DNA from: Microcaldota archaeon
GTDB taxonomy: Archaea > Micrarchaeota > Micrarchaeia > Anstonellales > Bilamarchaeaceae
Assembly: GCA_023247345.1 (NCBI GenBank)
Contig: JAHFGR010000027.1
Location: 1 to 10,563 of the forward strand
DNA: 10,563 nucleotides
Direction: 5' to 3'
Within the stretch, counting starts at the first letter, position 1. Each line of letters opens with the position of its first letter. Of the stretch, positions 5,755 through 10,563 are shown in pieces. The position numbers and the translations under genes were made by a program. The notes beneath the pieces are model-generated. The model searched no databases, was not told the DNA's origin, and worked only from the letters and a program-made list of their open reading frames with translations.

Positions 5755-6747
5755 ATGATAACACTTGGTATCGAATGCACTGCACATACCTTGGGCATAG
5801 GCATAGTCGAAGACGGGAAAATTGTTTCAAACATCCACGATATCTATAGGCCAATTAATGAAGGTATATTGCCAAGAAAGGCAGCTGACCATCATAGCGA
5901 AGTTTTTGCACGAGTTTTAAGTGAGAACTTAAAAAAGGCGAATTTAAAGATGGATGAAATTGATCTGGTTGCTTTTTCGCAAGGCCCAGGAATTGGTGCG
6001 CCACTTGCTGTTGGAATATCTGGAGCGAAATATTTAGCAGCCAGATTCAATAAAAAAATAATTGGCGTAAATCATCCTTATGCACATATAAAGATAACCG
6101 AGCATTTGACTGGATTGAAAAATGCACTTGTACTTTATGTTAGTGGTGGGAATACACAGATATTAGTTAACCGACCCAAAAACCATCATTTCTACCATGT
6201 TATAGGAGAGACGCTGGATATTGGAATTGGAAACTTATTTGATACTTTTGGACGCGCTATTGGTTTGGAGTATGCACATGGCTCAGTGCTAGAACAACTT
6301 GCAAAGAATGGAAAATATGTTGAACTGCCGTATACAGTTAAGGGAATGAACTTAGTTTTTTCTGGATTGCTTACTCACGCTGAACAGTTTGCGAAAAATG
6401 GAAAGGGCAAAGAAGATTTAGCTTACTCGTTAATGGAAACTAGCTTTGCAATGACATGTGAAGCAACTGAACGCGCATTGTTTTTAACAAAGAAAAGGAC
6501 AGTAATTGTTTGCGGTGGTGTCGCGCAGAATAAGCGCTTACAACAAATGCTTAGAACAATGTGTGAAGAAGATAACGTGCAATTTGGTGTTGCGGCAGAC
6601 GAATTTAATAGAGATAATGGCGCTATGATTGCTTATGCTGGCGAGATTTTATACAAAAAATTCGGAGCTCGACCAGTTGATTATTGGAAGCCGTATACGA
6701 ATTATAGGATTGATAGAATGAAGGAAGTATTTGGTAAGCCGCATTAG
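5755..6747 (+). CDS. kae1: Kae1, catalytic subunit of KEOPS (tRNA t6A synthesis)
   Basis: A 330-aa ASKHA-fold protein of standard length for Kae1/TsaD. It transfers the threonylcarbamoyl group to A37 of ANN-decoding tRNAs within the KEOPS complex. Seen: LGIECTAHT at the N-terminus, KAADHHSE, the metal-binding HPYAH (H107, H111), YVSGGNTQI (128-136), GETLDIGIGNLFDTFGRA, MNLVFSGL, CGGVAQNKRL and DNGAMIAYAG carrying the late metal-binding aspartate. The archaeal type is clear from GIGNLFDTFGRAIGL. Shine-Dalgarno AGGGGAGA precedes the ATG. The protein ends soon after the Kae1 domain, so Bud32 is not fused to it, and no Bud32, Cgi121 or Pcc1 gene is in view. It is the last gene of the eIF5A/S24e/S27ae/protease run. 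Confidence 0.95.
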   Translation: MITLGIECTAHTLGIGIVEDGKIVSNIHDIYRPINEGILPRKAADHHSEVFARVLSENLKKANLKMDEIDLVAFSQGPGIGAPLAVGISGAKYLAARFNKKIIGVNHPYAHIKITEHLTGLKNALVLYVSGGNTQILVNRPKNHHFYHVIGETLDIGIGNLFDTFGRAIGLEYAHGSVLEQLAKNGKYVELPYTVKGMNLVFSGLLTHAEQFAKNGKGKEDLAYSLMETSFAMTCEATERALFLTKKRTVIVCGGVAQNKRLQQMLRTMCEEDNVQFGVAADEFNRDNGAMIAYAGEILYKKFGARPVDYWKPYTNYRIDRMKEVFGKPH

Positions 6748-6763
6748 CCTTGATAACTAGAGG

Positions 6764-6773
6764 TTTAAAAATA
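6764..6773 (+). promoter_or_regulatory. TATA box for the 6794 membrane protein gene
   Basis: TTTAAAAATA lies 20 nt before the ATG at 6794, the spacing seen at the other presumed leaderless starts of this window. There is no Shine-Dalgarno before the ATG. It indicates that the gene is transcribed separately from kae1. Confidence 0.5.
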
Positions 6774-6793
6774 CAATTTAACAAATTGATTTT

Positions 6794-7510
6794 ATGTATC
6801 TTAGAAAAAGAAACGAAGGCCCGAGTAATTTTGTTGCTGGGCTTTTGCCTCCTGCCCTATTATTGGCTAGTATTTATGGCGCTATATGGCTTTCTTATAA
6901 GTTAGAAAGTAACCAACAAATAAAACTTCCGCATGTTAGCATTCCTCAACTTCTAGGTCTTGCTGCAGGCGCAGGTTTAGCTTCATTAGCAATATTCAAA
7001 TATCGTCGCGACTTTGGCAGAAGACAACAAATGCGAGATTATCTTGAGGTGTTTGCCTCTCCTCAAGTGGAACAAGGATATGATTGTTCTACAGGAATGT
7101 GTCATATTCCTACTAGAGTACCGGCAGCTAGCATACAAGCTACAAAAAAATTAGATTCATTAGCCTATCTAGAAAGAGTTTATTGGGATGATACAAAAAA
7201 ATGTTATACAACAAATGATAGGAAACCGCTTTCTTTGATCCCATTGAAAACCATGCCATTAAATTTTCATTGGTCTTGGGGGGGAAATAATTTAGGGGCT
7301 GGATTGCAATTACATATTACCCAAGAAGGAATAAAACTAGGTGCAGATGCTTATTTCTTATCCGAAATGGTTAGCGGGCATGGAAACCCGATGTATGCAT
7401 TAACTTATTTTAAATTTACTAAGTCTGCGTTTGCGCCCGCAGAACCGCTTACAGATACCCTTCGCGATAGCAGTTTATCAAGTGATACTTCATCTACGCC
7501 AACATCATGA
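6794..7510 (+). CDS. Uncharacterised two-helix membrane protein
   Basis: I do not recognise this 238-aa protein. Seen: a basic N-terminus (RKR at 4-6), two hydrophobic helices (about 12-35 and 49-68), then RRDFGRR. By the positive-inside rule both ends are cytoplasmic, joined by a short outer loop. The rest (about 72-210) is a soluble domain with a C-x4-C pair (C98, C103), several aromatic residues (LERVYW, NFHWSW) and a stretch GGNNLGAGLQLHITQEGIKL that looks beta-rich. The tail (about 212-238) is Ser/Thr/Asp-rich and low in complexity. That tail is encoded opposite the end of the MutS-like gene, with a 106-bp convergent overlap, so it may be a read-on extension beyond the conserved domain. 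It is real by virtue of its length and TATA box; the function is unknown. Confidence 0.7.
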   Translation: MYLRKRNEGPSNFVAGLLPPALLLASIYGAIWLSYKLESNQQIKLPHVSIPQLLGLAAGAGLASLAIFKYRRDFGRRQQMRDYLEVFASPQVEQGYDCSTGMCHIPTRVPAASIQATKKLDSLAYLERVYWDDTKKCYTTNDRKPLSLIPLKTMPLNFHWSWGGNNLGAGLQLHITQEGIKLGADAYFLSEMVSGHGNPMYALTYFKFTKSAFAPAEPLTDTLRDSSLSSDTSSTPTS

Positions 7511-9099
7511 GCTACCAATTCACCATAACTTTGGCCCGCTTTTCCTGGTAAAACTCTATGCGTAAGCTCTGCTTTTCCATCCATGACTACCTCTACTTGT
7601 AAATTGCTTGCCGTAGGATAAACGCCGCGTTCTACTTCATCAGCTACTGGATGCATATGTGTTGCAAAGAGCGAGTCTGCACCAAGTCTAGCGAGTGATT
7701 TTAGTACTAAAAGTGATTGTTTAACACCTTGCCCGGGATCTGTTCCGCCACATGGCTCATCCAAGAGTATTAAACTATTTGGGGTTGCATTTTCAAAAAT
7801 ATAACGAAGCTGCTGTAGTTCTGTTCTAAACCGTCCGGCTCTTTTTGTTATAACTGCCTTTGGAATGAAATGCGTAAATATATTATCAAAGGGATGAAGA
7901 ACTGCCTGCTCTGCAGGGATTGGATAACCACTCTGCGCAAGGAGTATGGCAAGGCCAACTGCAGTTAAAAACCATGATTTACCTCCATCATTTGGACCTG
8001 AGATAACATATAATTTTCTTTGTTCATCGAAATGCAAATCATTTGGTACAGATCTCATAGATCTTATCCCGTCATTGAAGTCTTGAAGTAATATCAATGG
8101 ATTATGAAGTGCTTTTATATTTACACCTGCCTCATTGGTAAAATCTGGCATTTTTGTTGGAATACCATTTTGTTCTAATCTTTGGGCAAAAATTAAAGCG
8201 CCTCGATAGAATTCCAATTCACCTAAATATGATGCCATTAATAAAATATCGTTTAGAAGTTGATCAACAAAACCCTTAGTCATGTCAATAAGCGCATCTG
8301 TATAAAATGGAGTAAGTTTTTGTAATCCTGTTCTGAATCTTTCAGAAGCTGGCCTTTCTGTTTCTGATACCGGACTAATATTTACTGAACTTATACCTCC
8401 AAGCTCATTAAAGCTGATTCGAATATTTGCAGAAACAGTAAGATGACCTGTAAAGGCGCGAACAAATTTAGCCATTTCTCTAAATGTATCGCTTTCACTA
8501 AGGGATTTTGCATAGCCGCTTAGATATTTTAATCCTGATTCAAAAGATGCTTTTTGCATAGCTTCTACTGCCCTTAAGTATTCATGAAGGAGTACAATCT
8601 TAGCAGCAAATTGTCTCGCAGCCTCATCACCTCGGGGATAATAATAACTGTCTTGCATGCTGCCCTGACCTGCATTCGCTCCGACTAATCGTTGGTATGC
8701 ATTAACAATCGAAACTAAATTCTTATACTGGTTTTCAAATTCTTGTCTAGCCTGAGCGTTTTCCAAAAGCTCTCTGGTAATACCTTGCCTAAATCGGATA
8801 TCATCGATATCAGTTGGAGGGGCAGTTAAGGCCGAATAGACCAAAGGACCGCCATATTTTGTTCCCAAAAGTTCTTTAACCAACAAAAGAACATGCAAAT
8901 CTTCAGCAGAATATCTTGCGTTAAATGCACTTGAGGTAGGAGAAAAATTTTCAATACCTAACTTATTTATCGCAATTTTTGCTAAGCTAGCTGAATCTGC
9001 TTGAAAAAATCTATCGAATATATCTGCAGGAACTTCCACTCGCATTTTCTCTCGTGCTTGTTTTTTTGAGAAAAAGAGATCGCGCTTCTGAACTACCAT
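7405..9099 (-). CDS. MutS-family ATPase (MutS-related, non-canonical short form)
   Basis: A 564-aa protein with a C-terminal MutS-type ABC ATPase: Walker A GPNDGGKS (368-375, K374), then a helix like that of MutS (LLAQSGYPIPAEQA), RAGRFRTELQQL, Walker B LILLDEP (D447, E448), GGTDPGQG and FATHMHPV. The N-terminal 350 residues are largely helical and resemble the MutS core and clamp region (DIDDIRFRQGITRELL), without a recognisable mismatch-binding domain I with its Phe-x-Glu. There is no Smr nuclease domain, so it is not MutS2. Canonical MutS is about 850 aa. A role in DNA repair or recombination is inferred, helped by Hjc located upstream. A TATA box 23-31 nt upstream suggests a leaderless start. 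Its 3' end overlaps the 6794 gene tail to tail. Confidence 0.85.
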   Translation of the reverse strand: MVVQKRDLFFSKKQAREKMRVEVPADIFDRFFQADSASLAKIAINKLGIENFSPTSSAFNARYSAEDLHVLLLVKELLGTKYGGPLVYSALTAPPTDIDDIRFRQGITRELLENAQARQEFENQYKNLVSIVNAYQRLVGANAGQGSMQDSYYYPRGDEAARQFAAKIVLLHEYLRAVEAMQKASFESGLKYLSGYAKSLSESDTFREMAKFVRAFTGHLTVSANIRISFNELGGISSVNISPVSETERPASERFRTGLQKLTPFYTDALIDMTKGFVDQLLNDILLMASYLGELEFYRGALIFAQRLEQNGIPTKMPDFTNEAGVNIKALHNPLILLQDFNDGIRSMRSVPNDLHFDEQRKLYVISGPNDGGKSWFLTAVGLAILLAQSGYPIPAEQAVLHPFDNIFTHFIPKAVITKRAGRFRTELQQLRYIFENATPNSLILLDEPCGGTDPGQGVKQSLLVLKSLARLGADSLFATHMHPVADEVERGVYPTASNLQVEVVMDGKAELTHRVLPGKAGQSYGELVAHDVGVDEVSLDKLLSRRVSVSGSAGANADLVNLK

Positions 9100-9121
9100 A
9101 GAGTTATATTAATGAGCACTG

Positions 9122-9130
9122 ATTTTAAAA
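9122..9130 (-). promoter_or_regulatory. TATA box for the MutS-like gene
   Basis: TTTTAAAAT on the minus strand lies 22 nt before the ATG at 9099, implying a leaderless transcript in addition to any read-through from hjc, whose stop is 42 nt upstream of the ATG. Confidence 0.45.
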
Positions 9131-9141
9131 GGTTGTTAAAC

Positions 9142-9519
9142 TTAAAATTCTTCCAATTTCTTTCCAATCATGTCTGCTTTTTCCCAGGATAAAGAGTAAC
9201 TCTTGTCATTCTCTTCGAATAAATAAAATGGTACTAGTCGCCAGCCGATGCGATTTCTACGCCATGCGATCAGTGAAGTGATTCCTGTGTTATCTTGCCA
9301 TTTCTTTAGGCCTTCAAATTGATCTTTTGGAATTTGTAAGCTAGTTTTTTCATGCGCCTTGCTTTCGATCGCGTATTGTGCACCTTTTTTGAAAATAAGT
9401 AAATCCGGACTAAGCGAGCTTACACCGCTGCCTGCCGCTCTAATAACATTATAACCATTATTTGAAAAAAATTCAATAAGTTCGCGTTCGGCGCGAGAGC
9501 CTTTTTGATAGATCGTCAT
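9142..9519 (-). CDS. hjc: Holliday junction resolvase Hjc
   Basis: A 125-aa protein, normal for archaeal Hjc. It cuts four-way DNA junctions symmetrically as a dimer with a nuclease fold like type II restriction enzymes. Seen: KGSRAERELIEFF with catalytic E11, VIRAAGSGVSS, SPDLL with D39, and AIESK with E52 and K54, giving the E-x-D-ExK active site. The usual IECK is IESK here. Dimer-side residues follow in PKDQFEGLKKW. Its ATG overlaps the upstream kinase stop in an ATGA, so translation is probably coupled. The MutS-like ATPase follows 42 nt downstream, making a repair/recombination pair. Confidence 0.94.
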   Translation of the reverse strand: MTIYQKGSRAERELIEFFSNNGYNVIRAAGSGVSSLSPDLLIFKKGAQYAIESKAHEKTSLQIPKDQFEGLKKWQDNTGITSLIAWRRNRIGWRLVPFYLFEENDKSYSLSWEKADMIGKKLEEF

Positions 9520-10563
9520 GATATTAAATTAAGATCCAAGACATTTAATCCTTTCTTTTTCCAGAATCGTTTAACTTCATTCGCTGCGCTAAGGGTTAAA
9601 CATAATGCAACGATACTGTCCCCGCCACCTGCACCAGGAAGCTTAGCAACAAATGCACCATGCTGCTTGCTCTCTTCAATTAATCTAGTCATATTATCGC
9701 TTTCTATTTCTACACCTGCTAACTCGCCAAGTTTTTTAGTAAACATTCGCCCATTTTCAAAGTGAGTTTTAAATTGATTTGGATTGTTAGCTTCTAATGC
9801 ACCAATTGCCTTTCCATTTTCAGAATTTAATTCAGAAATTAGCGTATCATATGTTGCTTTATTATTTTTCTTGAATTCCATTACTTTAGAAACTGCATTT
9901 GTAGTTGACATGCTTTCTTTTGGAAAGGATGCGAAAACTAATTTGAATTGTGCTGGCAGGCCGATTTTCTTAATTTCACAGTCTAATTCAACATCAAAAT
10001 TCGAGTCATCTAAATTTAAAAGTTCCGGAGAATATCGAACATATTTTATACTGCCATAACATGCTACAGCAATATCGAAACCACTGCCGACTTTATTCTG
10101 CGCTTTTGCATTTGCTATTTGTGCGACCTTATGGATTGTTTCCAAACTTGCACTTGGTGTAAATGCCTTAAATAAGGCTGAGACAACTGCAACAGTTACT
10201 GCTGCACTGCTGCCAAGACCGCTTTTTCCACTTTCAACAGAGAATGGTTTATCGCTTTTAGTTGTAACTTCCAGTCCAGAGTAAGAAATTTTTTTGAGGT
10301 TGAAATATTGAAACGCTGCAGTAATTGCGCTTAAGACAAACTTTATGCTAACGCTTTTTTCATTAAATATTTCATTAGTTGTTGTTTCAATTTTTGTTTT
10401 AAATTGTGGGCTTGAGATAATGATTTGCTCATCTTTTCTTGTTTTTAGCTTTGCATGAACATACGTGTTAACAGCGAGCACATATGCTACATTTGGCCGT
10501 TCAAGAACTGAATAACCGCCTAGTAATAGGATTTTCCCTGGGGCTGAAGCTGTAATTGTTGCC
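9516..10563 (-). CDS. GHMP kinase, ERG8-type phosphomevalonate kinase (5' end beyond window)
   Basis: The frame stays open to the right edge, giving 348 residues in view; only the first few residues can be missing, because the N-terminal SAPGKILLLGGYSVLERPN, typical of the ERG8 family, is nearly at the edge. It phosphorylates mevalonate 5-phosphate to the diphosphate in isoprenoid (archaeal lipid) synthesis. Also seen: the ATP-binding motif KSGLGSSAA, VGSGFDIAVACYGSIKYVRYSP, which is close to the ERG8 signature, and the C-terminal AKLPGAGGGDSIVAL. A GTG at 10481 is internal, not the start. The stop overlaps the Hjc ATG. Mevalonate kinase is less likely given the LERPN and GSGFD motifs. Confidence 0.85.
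   Translation of the reverse strand, partial: ATITASAPGKILLLGGYSVLERPNVAYVLAVNTYVHAKLKTRKDEQIIISSPQFKTKIETTTNEIFNEKSVSIKFVLSAITAAFQYFNLKKISYSGLEVTTKSDKPFSVESGKSGLGSSAAVTVAVVSALFKAFTPSASLETIHKVAQIANAKAQNKVGSGFDIAVACYGSIKYVRYSPELLNLDDSNFDVELDCEIKKIGLPAQFKLVFASFPKESMSTTNAVSKVMEFKKNNKATYDTLISELNSENGKAIGALEANNPNQFKTHFENGRMFTKKLGELAGVEIESDNMTRLIEESKQHGAFVAKLPGAGGGDSIVALCLTLSAANEVKRFWKKKGLNVLDLNLIS

Noticed and set aside
9505..10059. Plus-strand open frames opposite hjc and the kinase
   Set aside because: They overlap strongly supported minus-strand genes and show no family resemblance.
9516..10481. A GTG start at 10481 for the GHMP kinase
   Set aside because: The frame stays open upstream and encodes the family's N-terminal motif SAPGKILLLGGY, so the real start lies beyond the window edge.

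Overview
The window reads as part of an archaeal chromosome: eIF5A with a hypusine-loop lysine, ribosomal proteins S24e and S27ae, Kae1, Hjc, an archaeal LSm protein, TATA boxes 20-22 nt upstream of start codons, and an intron-bearing tRNA with no encoded CCA. The DNA is AT-rich, genes are tightly packed and intergenic gaps are mostly under 80 nt. This and the multi-intron tRNA fit a small-genome lineage such as DPANN/Micrarchaeota-type archaea. That placement is a guess from style, not from a phylogeny.

Layout. The left end holds the N-terminal 722 residues of an SMC ATPase (minus strand, running off the edge at 1). Next, at 2262-2565 (minus), lies what I consider the most interesting object here: a tRNA-Ala(GGC) gene stretched to about 304 nt by two introns, one of about 169 nt in the D loop and one of 60 nt in the T loop. 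It directly follows a minus-strand run of TatD nuclease, NYN/PIN-like RNase and LSm protein genes and is probably co-transcribed with them. A 73-nt AT-rich divergent promoter (4044-4116) separates this unit from a plus-strand run: eIF5A, S24e, S27ae, a CPBP-family membrane protease and Kae1. A separately promoted two-helix membrane protein of unknown function follows (6794-7510). Its 3' end overlaps, by 106 bp and tail to tail, a minus-strand MutS-family ATPase. Upstream of that ATPase on the minus strand are Hjc and, running off the right edge, an ERG8-type phosphomevalonate kinase.

How the genes fit together. The central plus-strand unit is an information-processing cluster: translation factor, ribosomal proteins and tRNA t6A modification. 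The left minus-strand unit joins RNA/DNA nucleases, an RNA-binding LSm and a tRNA that needs splicing. The right minus-strand unit joins isoprenoid synthesis with recombination (Hjc) and a mismatch-repair-like ATPase. SMC, TatD, the MutS-like gene and the 6794 gene each have a TATA element about 20-30 nt before the start codon, implying leaderless mRNAs. Several genes inside or lower in units (LSm, S24e, Kae1) carry Shine-Dalgarno sequences instead. Apart from the tRNA gene, there is no stretch over 300 nt without a protein gene. No mobile element or CRISPR array was seen.
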